64,000 nucleotides of DNA from Halichondria panicea (taxonomy: Eukaryota > Porifera > Demospongiae > Suberitida > Halichondriidae): NCBI RefSeq assembly GCF_963675165.1, contig NC_087379.1, positions 8,218,839 through 8,282,838 on the forward strand, in the 5' to 3' direction. Made by a program: the position numbers and the translations under genes. Below are positions 35,424-47,600 of the stretch, piece by piece. The notes under the pieces were generated by a model, which was not told the origin of the DNA, did no database searches, and worked only from the letters and a program-made list of their open reading frames with translations. Numbering within the stretch: the stretch's first letter is position 1; each line of letters opens with the position of its first letter.

Positions 35424-36681
35424 ACATTCTTGCATGTGTTATTTTAATTTTGTACATGTGACAACAATCATTTCTTCATTTTACTTTACTACTGTACACA
35501 TATGCATGTCAATGTTTGTTTGTTGAATTTTCATATTGATATTGCTAATTGTACTGTGTAAGTATTAGTTAATGTACAGTGTAGAGGGGTTTATGACAGT
35601 AAACCTCCCGACTACGAGGGCGTAAGCCCGAGGGGAGGTGTGGTTTATTGTCATAAACCCCCGAGGCACTGTGCATTAATTGATATATGTCCCATCTGAT
35701 TGGCTGACTGGTTGCTATGCATCAAACTGCATGACTACCATATAGCAACACTATTCAAACAAGAAGACAACTAGGAAAAGAGAGCTCGTCCACACTCCGG
35801 GGCTGCTGTCCACACTCAAATCCTTGTGCAGCCTGGACAGAATATGAGCAGCCAGCCCCTCCCTCAAAGCGAACGGTACAGAGCCACTCCCCCTCTCTGT
35901 TCAATTAGTCAGCCCCTCCCTCCACTAATTACTGCACAGCAACCAGCCAGAAGATTAAGAAACAACACAGCTAGCTCTAGACGGTGTCTAGACCAGCTCT
36001 CTTCAGCTATGCCAGGCTAGTAGGCAAGCAAAGGTAAGCTTAAAATATCCACTCCTATTATTATTAAACTGGCTTCTTTTTCTTTAGCTGAACAGGCCTA
36101 GTGCAGTGTGTGCAGTACTAGTGCTAGTGAGCAAGTCTGCCTGAGCCAGCCAGTCTCCCAGAGTGTCTCTAAAGCAGCTCCTTCTGCAAGCACACAGCAG
36201 AATTTTTGATGAACTAGTCTTACAGACTACACCCGACTCTTTGTGTTTCATTTATGACATTTTGTTTCTCTTGCAAGACATTTCATTCATCAAAACACCA
36301 TTATTTTAATTTTAGTTGCATATGCTTGAGGTGCCAATTTATGAGCCATATTTTCCCTTGTAGCCCTGAGGTGCCAATTTATGACAGTTAAACCCCACTA
36401 GACTACATGGCAAAAGTGTAGTAGGTGGGAAATATTTAGAATGACGATTCAGCTAATTATGATGATCAACATAATTATTGTACGCTTAAAAATTCATTCG
36501 TTATCATGAAACATTCTTAAAAAAATATGGTTTTATAATTATATAGAGACTGTTTCATACTTTTTACTTTTTCCTATTGAAGTATATAACAGTTCGACTT
36601 CATAAAATTATATCTGAAAGCTTTGTAATAGTTTATAAATAGTTTGGCATTGGTTGCTTAATTGTTTTACTAGATGGTTCG
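35424..36681. repeat. Noncoding region with a fold-back repeat
   Basis: 35587-35608 (ggggtttatgacagtaaacc) is the approximate inverse of 35644-35665 (ggtttattgtcataaacccc). A third related segment, gccaatttatgacagttaaa, is near 36369. This is probably a non-autonomous element of about 800 bp. No gene is seen in the stretch. Confidence 0.5.
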
Positions 36682-36955
36682 TCAAATATAATAGGCCACG
36701 TTTTTAGCCACACCCTCTTTATCCATGTCCAATAAGATGGTGAGAAGGTTCTTGAATGTAGCCTTATAAGGGTCTTGTTCTCTCCGAGCTTTTATCACCG
36801 ACTCTTCTGTATCTTCGACATTCTGTAATCTTCTGACATCTGCCGTTTCTGCAGGTAAGAGTCCAAACTGCTTAAAAAAGTTAAATGTGGTACCAAATAG
36901 ATCGACTATTTCAGGCAAATCTATCTCAGCGATTTCTTGGTTGACTTGCTCGTCT

Positions 36956-36989
<34 letters not shown>

Positions 36990-39900
36990 CTTTATAATGT
37001 TTGATGCAGAGGAAGCATACAGGATATGACAAGGTAGCTAAATGAAGCTAATAATGAAGTCAGTCCATAACCAAAAAGTAAAGGTGCAGGTGCAGTTCTA
37101 CTTAAGTGAAAAAAAGAAAAAAGGAAAAAAAAAAATTTTAACTTATTGCTATAATTTTGACAGGGATAATTTAAAAGCAGATGGGCTAGGGCTACTGATA
37201 ACATTTAGGGGAAGGGAATTCCAAATGGGGATTACGCTTACAAAAAAGGAATGTCTATGGGCTAGGGTTTTAACATATGGTTTAAAAATAATTTGATTAT
37301 GAGGGTGACGGGGGGAAGGGCGAGGATGGAGGGTGAAAACATTGGGAGATATTATAGATAAATTGTTAAGTATATTAAAGCATACTTTCAGTTTTTGGTT
37401 TTTCCTTCGAGATGACAGAGGTTTCCAGTTTAAGGAGGCAAGCAGGTCAGGGTATTCTGCCCTCCACTGCTTCGTTACAATTTTCCCTGCAAATTTTTGG
37501 ACGCTTTCCAGTTTTTTTATATCTGTGTGGTGATGAGGGTCCCAGACTGCACCGCAATAGTCTAACTTAGGCAGAACAGCCGTGCGGTAGATCTGGTTCC
37601 TGATCTGAGGTGGTGATTTATGGAACTTGCGATGGATGAAGCCAAGATGTTGTTTGGCCTTCTTGCAGGTGTTGTGTATGTGACATGCCCATTTTAGATC
37701 ATTATTGATAGTAACACCAAGGTACTTTACAGTATCACATGGGGAGATCCGATGGTTGTTTATATCTATATTCATTGGGATAGTGCGTGTAGAGCGAGTT
37801 ATTGTAAGCAGTTTGGTCTTGGAGTGGTTTGCTGTGAGGCCGTGAGATTGCATCCAGGAGTTTATTTCATTGACATCTCCCTGTAGGTCCTGAGTTTCAA
37901 TTGTCGAGTTTATGGGCTTGTAGAGAAGGATATCGTCTGCGTATAGAATGAGTTTGGCATTGGTGGACAGGTTGATGTTAGCAATTGAGTTCATGAAAAT
38001 GTTGAATAATAGCGGTCCTAAGATTGACCCTTGTGGGACACCTGAGGTCACTGCAACAGGGTCTGACATAGTTCCCTCCAGGACTACCCTTTGCTCTCTG
38101 TTGGTAAGATAGTCTTTTGTCCAATGCAGTAGGTTGCCACAAATGCCTACGGCTTGGAGAGAGGATATGATCTGTGGGTGGGGTACTGAGTCAAATGCTT
38201 TCTTGACGTCAAAGAACACAGTTGCCACTTGGTGATCATTTTCTAGAAGTTTGTGCCAGTCGTTAGTGACAGATAGGAGGGCTTCTTGAGTTGAAGATTT
38301 TGGTCTGAAGCCAAACTGGCAGTTTGACAGGAGCTTGTTTGAGTATAAGAACTTTGAGATTCTCTTGTGTACAATCCTTTCCAGAGCTTTTGAGATTAAT
38401 GATAGGAGAGATATCGGTCGGTAGTTGCTAGGAGAAGTAGGATCCCCATCCTTCGGAATAGGAGTAACATTGGAGACTTTCCACAGGTCAGGGACTCTGC
38501 TTTGCTTGAGTGATCTATTGAATATCTTGGTGATTGTTGGGGAAATAGCAGTAGCAGTCCCTCGGATCATCTGGCTAGAAATGCCATCCGGACCGGAGGC
38601 AGTGTTTGGTTTGCAAGAAGATAAGAGATGGTGGACTTCCTCTTGGGTGCACTCAATGTCACTGAGTGAGCAGTTAGGTGTTGACATTTCCTCAGGAGTA
38701 CTGCAGGATGCAGTTGGTGAGGTAAAGAATGAGGCAAATGCACTGTTCAGCATGTCAGCTTTTTCGAGCGAGGTTGTTGCTGTAGAATTATTGTTTTTCA
38801 GTTCAGCTGGTGTCCTGTTTTTTGACGGAGAGAGTTTGTTGTATGCTGACCAGAAATCTCTAGGGGAATTCAGTTTTCCTGCTAGGCACTTAAAGAATTT
38901 GGATTTTGCAGATCTCAGGGCAGCCAACGTTTTGTTCCGAGCACTGGTGTACTTGGACCATGCTAGCTCTGATTTGAGTAGCTTAGCTTGTTTGAAGAGT
39001 TTGAGTTTTCTTTTAACAGCATTCATGAGGTTGTTTGTAAGATAAGGTAGACGATGCCTGTGTTTGATGATTTTGGATGGGATTGTTTTAGACATAGTTA
39101 GTGTAAAAAAATCTAGCCATTGTGTCCAGAGAGTGTTAACATCATCCGAGGGGAAGGACTCAGTAGAGAGACATTGAAGAATGGCCTTAGCTTCATCAAA
39201 GTTCGCTTTTTTGTATAGCCAAATCTTGCGTTGGCGATTTTTGCTGGAGTGAGTGGTCATTTTATTTATTCTTAGCAGGACAGTGTTGTGGTCCGAGCCC
39301 GGTACAGGAGGTTGAACAAAGCATGAGATATCGGGTAGTTGTTCAGACACATAGATATGGTCTATGAGTGTGGTTGAGGTAGTAGACTCCCTTGTGGGAG
39401 AAGTGACTACCTGCTTGAGGCCGAACTTGGTCTGAATTGAGCAGAGTTGTGAGTGGTTTGGGTTGCTTATCAGATCAATGTTGAAGTCACCAGTGAGTAT
39501 AAGGTTACTTAGTTTTGGTGCTGATAGTTCTTCCAGTGAGGATTCAAGTTCATCAAGGTTTGACGAGTCTGATGATGGAGGTCTGTAGTATATTCCAAAG
39601 GTGATGGTCTTTCCGCTCAACTTGAGGTCAACTAGCAGTAATTCAATTCTGGGATGGTTTAGGTGAACTGTATTCATGACTGATTCGTGGGTATAGATTG
39701 CAACACCACCTCCATGCCTGTCTCTGTCCCTGCGACATAGAGTGTAGCTGGCAATGTCCATCTCTTCATTGGATATTGTGTCATCTAGCCAGGTTTCGCA
39801 GATGGATATGATGTGGGGGGTGTTAACTGAGATAAGTGCTTTGAGGTGGTCAAGCTTGGGGAGAAGGCTTCTGCAGTTTGCATGCAGGACAGTGAGATAT

Positions 39901-40911
39901 TCTGTGTGAGGGGGAGGGATAGCCTGTCCTGTGTGTATCATCAGTGCCTCGATTGTTAGTTGCCCATTCTCTTTTTGTGGTTCTGACGTCTTGAGGATAA
40001 GGGCTGACAGTTTTGAAATGAAATACTGGTAGTAGTGCCTCCCCTTTCCCTCTTTCGGCCTTGGTTGCTCATTCCTTCGTAGTTTTTGTTGATATCTAAC
40101 AATATATTCAGCCACGTCTTTAGCCACACCTCCTTTCTTATTGTCCAATAAGATGATGAGAAGGTTCTTAAATGTAGCCTTATAAGGGTTTTGTTCTCTC
40201 CATAGTTTCAGAGCTTTTTTAGCTGCCGTTTTTGTACCTCTTAAAAGCTGTTGTGTTTTGACATCTGCCTTATTTGCCTTAGAGAGCTCAAACTGGTCAC
40301 AAAGATCATCTATACTGTCAAATAGATCGGCTATTTTAGACACATCTTTCTCAGAAATTCTTTGATTCAATTGCTCATCTGTTAGTCTTGTGTTGGTGGC
40401 TAATAGAGAGATGTCTGTGAATAGGTTCTCTCTCTGGTGTTCTGGCATGTCTTGTCGAGGGAGTTTCACAGCAATCTCAGCTTGTTGGCTTCTGAAACGT
40501 AGATATGCGTGTTCTGGCATGTCTTGTCGAGGGAGTTTCACAGCACAGCCTACGTGGTGGAAGTCACAGTTGATGATTGTCAGGGGGCATCCATCGAGTT
40601 GTGTCTCTGGCAGTGGATCTGTGTTGAGGTGCTCATCAAGCTGTCTCAGTTCCCCCGTCCACTCACACCCGTCTTTTTGGTAATTGTAGAATGATTGTTT
40701 AAAACTTTTGTTGCAATTTGGGCACGGCTTTTTAGTTGCTTTAATGTGTTCAATACAAGCTTTGCAAAACTTCTTTCCACAGCATGTGACCTGGTGTGAA
40801 TGGGACTCTCGACAGTGACAAACTGGACAGATGTATAGTGCTCGTGGAGCTCGAGGTTCACAATCGACATTCTTTATTTGTCTCACATTGCTCTCCAGTT
40901 CTTTTTTAAAC
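36682..40911 (-). CDS. Gene D: RING/TRAF-finger–Death gene interrupted by an in-frame LINE
   Basis: The exon opens at acceptor 40912-40913. It encodes a RING (CPVC, then CCGKKFCKAC, then CPNC), one TRAF-type zinc finger region (KDGCEWTGELRQLDEHL, then CDFHHVGC), a duplicated VKLPRQDMPEH segment, and a Death domain (LTDEQLNQRISEKDVSKIAD, then FKNLLIILLDNKKGG). Without a stop the frame enters a LINE endonuclease–reverse transcriptase ending at 37149. Beyond the LINE's A-tract, 36682-36956 encodes a second Death domain (TDEQVNQEIAEIDLPEIVD). The gene is related to genes C, F and G but has no MATH domain, X domain or linker exon nearby. The LINE probably separates two ancestral Death domains. Whether the fused frame is translated is unknown, and it may be a pseudogene. 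Confidence 0.68.
36957..40080 (-). mobile_element. APE-type non-LTR retrotransposon (LINE), 5'-truncated
   Basis: It encodes an apurinic-type endonuclease (VLHANCRSLLPKL, then ETWLDD, then TGDFNIDL, then GSDHNTVLL) and a reverse transcriptase (TPIPKDGDPTSPSNYRPISL, then FFDVKKAFDSVPH, then SGVPQGSILGPLLF, then LYADDILLY) plus a C-terminal region. The stop is at 37149. A 33-nt A-tract (T on the plus strand, 36957-36989) marks the 3' end. No ORF1 is seen. The clade looks CR1/L2/jockey-like, but placement needs a tree. The 5' limit near 40080 is approximate and no target duplication was recognised. Confidence 0.85.
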
Positions 40912-40971
40912 CTATACAGAGAAATAATGCAATCAATAATTATCACTGTATAGCCTATATACACCACCTTA

Positions 40972-41030
40972 TCCCAGGTACTTTCCCTGGGGCATACCCC
41001 AGTTTATGCCCCAGGGAAAGTACACCTGTT
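40972..41030. repeat. Perfect-stem hairpin downstream of TRAF of gene C
   Basis: ggtactttccctggggcata is followed after a short spacer by its inverse tatgccccagggaaagtac. The same hairpin is at 53217-53270 behind gene F, inside the duplicated 3' flank. Beyond it, a 31-bp unit gagggcattatgggtgcata is present twice at about 41131-41190 but once at 53363. Confidence 0.8.
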
Positions 41031-41631
41031 ACAATAATACTACCATAAATTAATTATAAATAATACTACCATATATAGAATTCCATCCCTTGAGGGGACT
41101 GATTGTATAGGATATACTACACCTAAGAGGAGGGCATTATGGGTGCATATCCTCCGAGAGGATGGCATTATGGGTGCATATCCTCCGAAAAGCCTGGAAG
41201 AAGACACTTGCTTTTGGGGAACAACTCTGCACCTCTATAGTTCCCAGAGGGCAGCTGCATGTAGCTATAATTATGGATATCATTTTATGGGATGAGAATA
41301 ATTATTGTTGCAATGGTACTGCATAGGTAAATGATAAGACGCTATCATGCATAAATATATGTGCTGTGCTAAGACAGAAATTGGGAATGTGAATAATAGG
41401 CTAGGCTTCATCATTTCCTCACTTTACTCTGCTGCTGTACACATCATGTCAATGTTCGTGTTTGTTGAATTTTAATAGATATTGCTCAGTTGACTGTGTA
41501 ATTAGAATGCTCACTGAATGATGATTCAACTCAATGATAATGATGATTATTGTGTGCGTAAAAATTCATTATCATGAAACAATTCAAAAAAAATTTATAG
41601 GGACAGTTTATCTTCCTATAATTATTATAAC

Positions 41632-44600
41632 CTAACTAACATTGATGTCCACTTCATATATCTGAAACAGCAATGTGTTGCTTTGTAAATACTCGGGTTC
41701 CAGTTTAGAGAGAGCAATGAACTTGTGTGGGCCCCACCCACCTCCCCTCTCCCCCTCCGTAACTCGGCTGCAATATAAGTCATCCATATTTTCTAAGTAG
41801 GTGATCGAATACGTTTCGTGCTCTTTACTATTGACTTGATTTAATAATCGAACAGAAATAATCCCACGAAACGGCCATTTCAGAGAATCATCAAACTCTC
41901 CTCTCATAAACTGTACACCCAGGGAGACATGTGTTCCTTTACCAGCAGCCGTTCCATTCGCAATCACACTGAGACAGATCTTGTAGCCCTGAGGGTGTGT
42001 GTAGACTGGAGGGGACCACCAGCTATGGTTGTCTTTTTTGTATTGTTCGAAATTTGACATCGTGAGGACTGGGGGACCCAGCTGTCCCAGTGGCCTTGGG
42101 TTAACATTAGAGGGAGCAGTCTTGAGTGCTTGTTGCAATGGCTCCAATTTAGCCATTCTGGTAGTATTTGACTGTATCATCGCGTGTAGTATTGTGTTCC
42201 TACGACTCAGTTCATCATTCTCAGCAACCAGGACACTGATCTGAAGTTGTTGTGTTTTAATATCAAAGTTTTGGTTAGCGATTTGTTCTTGTTGCTTGGC
42301 ATTATTGGTGGCTAATAGAGAGATGTGTGTGAGTAGGTTCTCTCTCAGGTGTTCTGGCATGTCTTGTCGAGGGAGTTTCACAGCACAGCCTACGTGGTGG
42401 AAGTCACAGTTGATGGTGGTCAGGGGGCACTCATCGGCAACATGGCTGTCTATATTCTGACGTTGGATAGTTGAACCACACTGGTTAGGGCAGGGGACAG
42501 GGAAGGACTCACATATAGGCCAGTGGTTGTTGGTGACATCATCATAGGTAGACTTGTAATCATGGCAGTGCTCACAACCGAATGGTCGTTTGGGGCAATC
42601 CTTAGTTTGGTGGTTTTGAATGTACCTTCGCTGCAGTTGGTTCCCGCAATTATAGATGCAATTGATCTCAACAAACTGACATCCATCGAGTTGTTTCTCT
42701 GGCAGTGGATCTGTGTTGAGGTGTTTGTCAAGCTGTCTCAGTTCCCCCGTCCACTCACACCCGTCTTTCTGATGGCTACAGATAACTTTCAAACGATAGA
42801 GCGATTGTTTGATTCCTTTGTCAGGGAAGCAATTAAATGCTGTAGCCTTGCAAGTTGGACAAGAACTTTTACTGTCTTGAACACGTTGAATACAAGCTTT
42901 GCAAAACCTCTTTCCACAGCATGTGACCTGGTGGGGCTCTCGAATAGTCTGGAAACAAACTGGACAATCAATTTGTAGATTTTGAGGTGGAAGGTCGAGG
43001 AACTCGCAGTCAAATCCCATCACATTCTTTATTTGTTTAAGCCTATAGAGAAAAAGAATGCACAGTGTCATTGTAGAAGTACAATGCATTCGTTCGTACA
43101 CACACGCGCACACGCACGCACACGCACACGCACACCACCCAACACTTACTGTCCAGTGGTCTCGTGTGTGGGATCAACAGGTGATGTGGCCAGTGCCTTC
43201 TCACTCTGTGGATGGTGTAAGATGATCAATGTGAACCAGAATACACAATAAGTTGGTTTTTAGATACCACAAGTTACTTTAAATTTACTACGCGAGATCT
43301 GATAAATGAAAAGAAAAAGAGTGTCCACATTTTACCAATTTCTTGTCTGGTACTTAGTGCGAGCTTATCGGTGAAAATAATCTTAAATCGGTAAAGGTAA
43401 ATGAATTTTGTTTTTGATCAATGTTTAACTATACGGTTGTACAGATTAGATAATTGCGATCTAGGTAATGCGTCACGTCATATCATACGCGATGGCATTA
43501 CTATCTTTTGGCAGTACCGCGGTCTAAGCTGTCACGTACCCATTTATTTCTGTCACGCTAGAGGTTGGGGGTCACGTGACTGCGGTGAGAGAGGGGCCCC
43601 TGAAATTAGCATTAAGCACGTCAGTGTTGGGATGAGGGTGGGAGGCTTAAGATTTGAACAGCCAATTTTGTCTGTGGCTCAACAACTGCACTTTAACAAC
43701 AGTATGCTAGTGGCTGTGGATGCATGATATAGGCATGCATGTGACTGGACAGAGGAGTAGGAAGATGTTTTTGTAAGGGGGTGCTGGATAAATCTGGGGG
43801 TCCAAGCCCCCGGAAAATTTTGGCATTCTACATTCCCGGAGATTAATTCTGAGCAAATTTGGTATAAAATTATCAGTATCAAAATTTAATTCTACGTGAG
43901 TTCTGCTATATACTATAGAATCTGTTAAGTGGGTATTAATATACAATAAAAAAAGATTGCATTGTGTCATTGTACTTCAGAGGAATGTTTCAGCGAAGAA
44001 AACAAACGTTCGGCAGTTAGACAGCATGTCTATTTTAGGATCCAATTACACTTGATCTATAGTCTAGCTACCCTCTTTAGTAGCTGTTCATGGAAACTTA
44101 CCATTGATGTCAAAAATGAGAGGAGAATTGCTTGTTTACTTGCCATTGCAGATTCGCAATTATAGCCTCGATTCAAGACCGCTTTAGAAGCGTAAAGCGG
44201 ACTTGAGTCGAGGCTAATTCGCAATGTGCTTGCTCTTTATAAGAGATATCTACCATGTGGTTCATCTAGTTGACCTTTGTACTGTGTACGTAACTATGCT
44301 AGTATAGCTAGCTCAGTAACTAATATAATTATACTGAGCTAGCTAGCTACTAGCTAACTTCTAGCTAGCTGCTATATCAAGCTAGCTAGCTTCATGGAGC
44401 AAGTAGGTAAGGTAGCTTGAGATAAGGGGGTGCTCCAGCACCCTGAGCACCCGTGCTTCCTACGCCACTGCTGGAAGCCACGCCCATGTCAGTATGACAT
44501 GTTCTTGAGGCAAGGCCGCGGTTAGTGTTCTCCTTAGTTAACATTAAACTACATGCATGTAAGTACATTTTATAGTTAAGTCATACGGCACAATGTACAT

Positions 44601-47600
44601 GTAATTGTCAGCTAGTACATAATAATACATTGACTTGACGTGTTTATACTGAAGAAGTTGTCGCTGTGTTCCGTGTATCAGAAGAAGAAGGGTCATCAAA
44701 ATGTACAGTGCACCTACAACTGCACAACACTGTATGTACTTATCCGTTAATTTCATGTATTCGGATAGGGTCTGGTCTGGTCCGGCTCTATTCGGATTAG
44801 TGAGGTTCTACTATATATATACTAGGTGCAGGTATGTACTGGTGATTATAATGTATACAGCGATGAAACAACAGGGAATTGTACATGTACATAACTATAA
44901 CTGCATTATGTACTGTATAATGTATAATTATTACTAGGTAGCTGGTGATTTAATCATAGATAGAAGAGAAAGGGATTGGCAACGGGGGCAGTTCACATGA
45001 TGCTTTTACATTGAATGCATGTACACAGATGGGACTGAAACCATCCGTGTTTCGCCCCACAAAAACCCGGGAAACTTATTGTGTCTAATGCCACTTCTTA
45101 AAGACCCCTCCAACACTTAAACACATGCCCCCTGATGGTAGGTATCATTTAGAAATGAATATTGTTTTCGTACGTGAAGTAGCTAGAGGTACACAGAGCC
45201 TCTGTCAGAGGTTTTTTCATGCTTGTGTTCCTATAGCACCTATGATATAGCTAAGGTTGTGTTACTAAGTAGTGTGCTATGTCCCAAATCGCCACACAAA
45301 TGAGGTGAAGTTGATGTTTAGCAGTGGAACTGCTTGTAGACTTTTTTTACAGACGGCAATAACAATTCTCATGGATTATTTATGTTTAGACTCCCACGTT
45401 AGAAGTAAGCCTCGAGGCGAAACACGGCATATGGTACCGGAAGTGCACTCCGTTGCCAATCCTTTTCTCTTCTATCTATGATTTAATGACAACAATGTCC
45501 ATAAGTATTATTTAGAACACACCTAGCCAAGATTAAGTGTTTTAATCTGCGTGCCGAGGATGGCCTCGAGGTTAACGTGGTGCTCGAGGCGCAGCCGAGT
45601 GCATTACGTAACCGAGAGGCCATCCGAGTGCACCAGCATTAAAACACGTGACTTGGCTAGGTGTGTTCTAAAGGATTTAGTGCTGTCACGTGAGCTCTAG
45701 CCTCGTGGCAGCTATGTCACGTGAGCTCTAGCCTCGTGGCAGCTATGTCACGTGAGCTCTAGCCTCGCGGCAGCTAGATCTAGCTACATTTTAAATCATT
45801 TGCTGGTGGCTAGCTAGCTAGCTAGACGTAATAGCAAGTTTTAGTAGGTTTGTAGATCCAGTAACTGATGCAAAGGAGAAGGAGATACGATCTAAAGCTA
45901 TCTGGACTGACTGGGCATGTTCTCGACTTATTTCTCCTGCTGACCAACAGTCCCGATCCCACTACTGGATATGCCTCCAGTTGATCTTGCTTACTGGATG
46001 GGAAACTTTGTGCGCAAACTATATAGCAATGAGTATCTGGTTTGCTCTTTTGGAACGCTATGATATTCGAAGCACCTTTGATGAAACGATTATATGGATC
46101 TGGCTTAGGTACAGGTACGTACATCTTCGAAGCAAGCTGAGCCTATTTCTCCAGACGAAAAAGTGATGCTATGGTCAAGTCAGCAATTCGGTACACGTGA
46201 AACAAGTAGAAACAATAACATTCAACTTTCTAATACTTTTCAGCTTTGCTTGTGTACGTATTCAATCTGCTTGTATTATTATTATAATTATGATGACATT
46301 CAGATTCAATCTGCTTGTGTTATAAAAGTGTGCATTAACAAACCAACTTAAAGCACACTTAGTGTGGATTAAGTTATTTAATCCATGGTCACCTGACTAC
46401 TTTCAGATAAGCTAATTGGCTGGAGATCATGTGATCAGCATTTCGTAAGTATAAAAATTAAATAATCAGTAACCTGTTGCCTCTAGACGTAAACGTAACG
46501 TAGACGTGTGATGTCACGAACATGTTGCCTATAGACACATCAGTTTAGTATCAGATACTCACCTTGTCAGCCAGGTCCACCACGGCTCCTGAGGAGAGCA
46601 GCTCTCTAACAGTGTCAGTGTGACCTCCAATGACTGCCCACATGAGTGGAGTCCACCCATTCTGCAAGAGTGAGAGCATATAGTAACTTTTGACAACACA
46701 TCTGTGTGAATAAAATCAGTTTAGTATCAGGTACTCACCTCATCAGCCAGGTCCACCACGGCTCCTGAGGAGAGCAGCTCTCTAACAGTGTCAGTGTGAC
46801 CTCCAATGGCTGCCCACGTGAGTGGAGTCCACCCATTCTGCAAGAGTGAGAGCATATAGTAACTTTTGACAACACATCCGTGTGAATAAAATCAGTTTAG
46901 TATCAGATACTCACCTTGTCAGCCAGGTCCACCACGGCTCCTGAGGAGAGCAGCCCTCTAACAGTGTCAGTGTGACCTCCCATAGCTGCCCACATGAGTG
47001 GAGTGTACCCATCCTGCAAGAGTGAGAGCATACAGTAACTTTTGACAACACATCTGTGTGATACGCCTTAAATAAAGCTCGTAGTTTAGCGAAGATTAAC
47101 ACAAACCAAAATAATAGTCCCACCCAATCATTTTTCATTCTTGTCTACCGGTGACAGAGCACATGCATCAACTATATATATCACCACAGTATGGTTCTGA
47201 AGTGGTTTACTCCTTATGTAGCGTCAAATACAGCTGTATAGTGACCAACAACCTTACCTCTCAAATGAGAGATAGACAATAATATTATTTAATAGGACAG
47301 CTATAGCAAAAAGAAACTTTCACAGCTTCAGCTCTACATACCCACAAACCAGCTTACCTTATCCACACTGTTGACATCATCTCCTCTCCTGATGGCATGT
47401 TGCAAAGCACTCAAGTCACCAACCCTGGCAGCAGTGTGTATGTCCCTTGGATAGTAGAGATGACTCCTTGCAATTGTTAGTAGTGCCTTAAACCGCTATA
47501 GCAAACATGTGTTATAATGAAGTATTAATCTAGCCAAGAATTAATCTGTGTGCATGTGCACCAATTAAAACATGTGATTTGGGCTAGATAAAGATGAAGT

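Larger units (their letters stand above)
43206..46562. other. Long gap (putative gene C intron) with small repeats
   Basis: I see no exon here. It contains an inverted repeat at 44163-44216, a pogo-type MITE end near 44757-44815, the 45511-45674 element and a three-copy 31-bp repeat at 45686-45775. Confidence 0.5.

Noticed and set aside
38425-39045. 206-codon plus-strand frame
   Set aside because: It lies antisense to the LINE endonuclease/reverse transcriptase region and has no recognisable domain.
42450-42731. Ser/Thr-rich minus-strand frame inside the TRAF finger region, with a twin at 54652-54933
   Set aside because: It is an alternative frame of the TRAF zinc-finger coding sequence; the parental frame carries the conserved Cys/His pattern.
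41869-43113. Plus-strand open frames opposite TRAF exons
   Set aside because: They mirror the high conservation of the minus-strand coding exons, with no splice logic or family match of their own; the same holds at 54231-55180 and 61869-62354.
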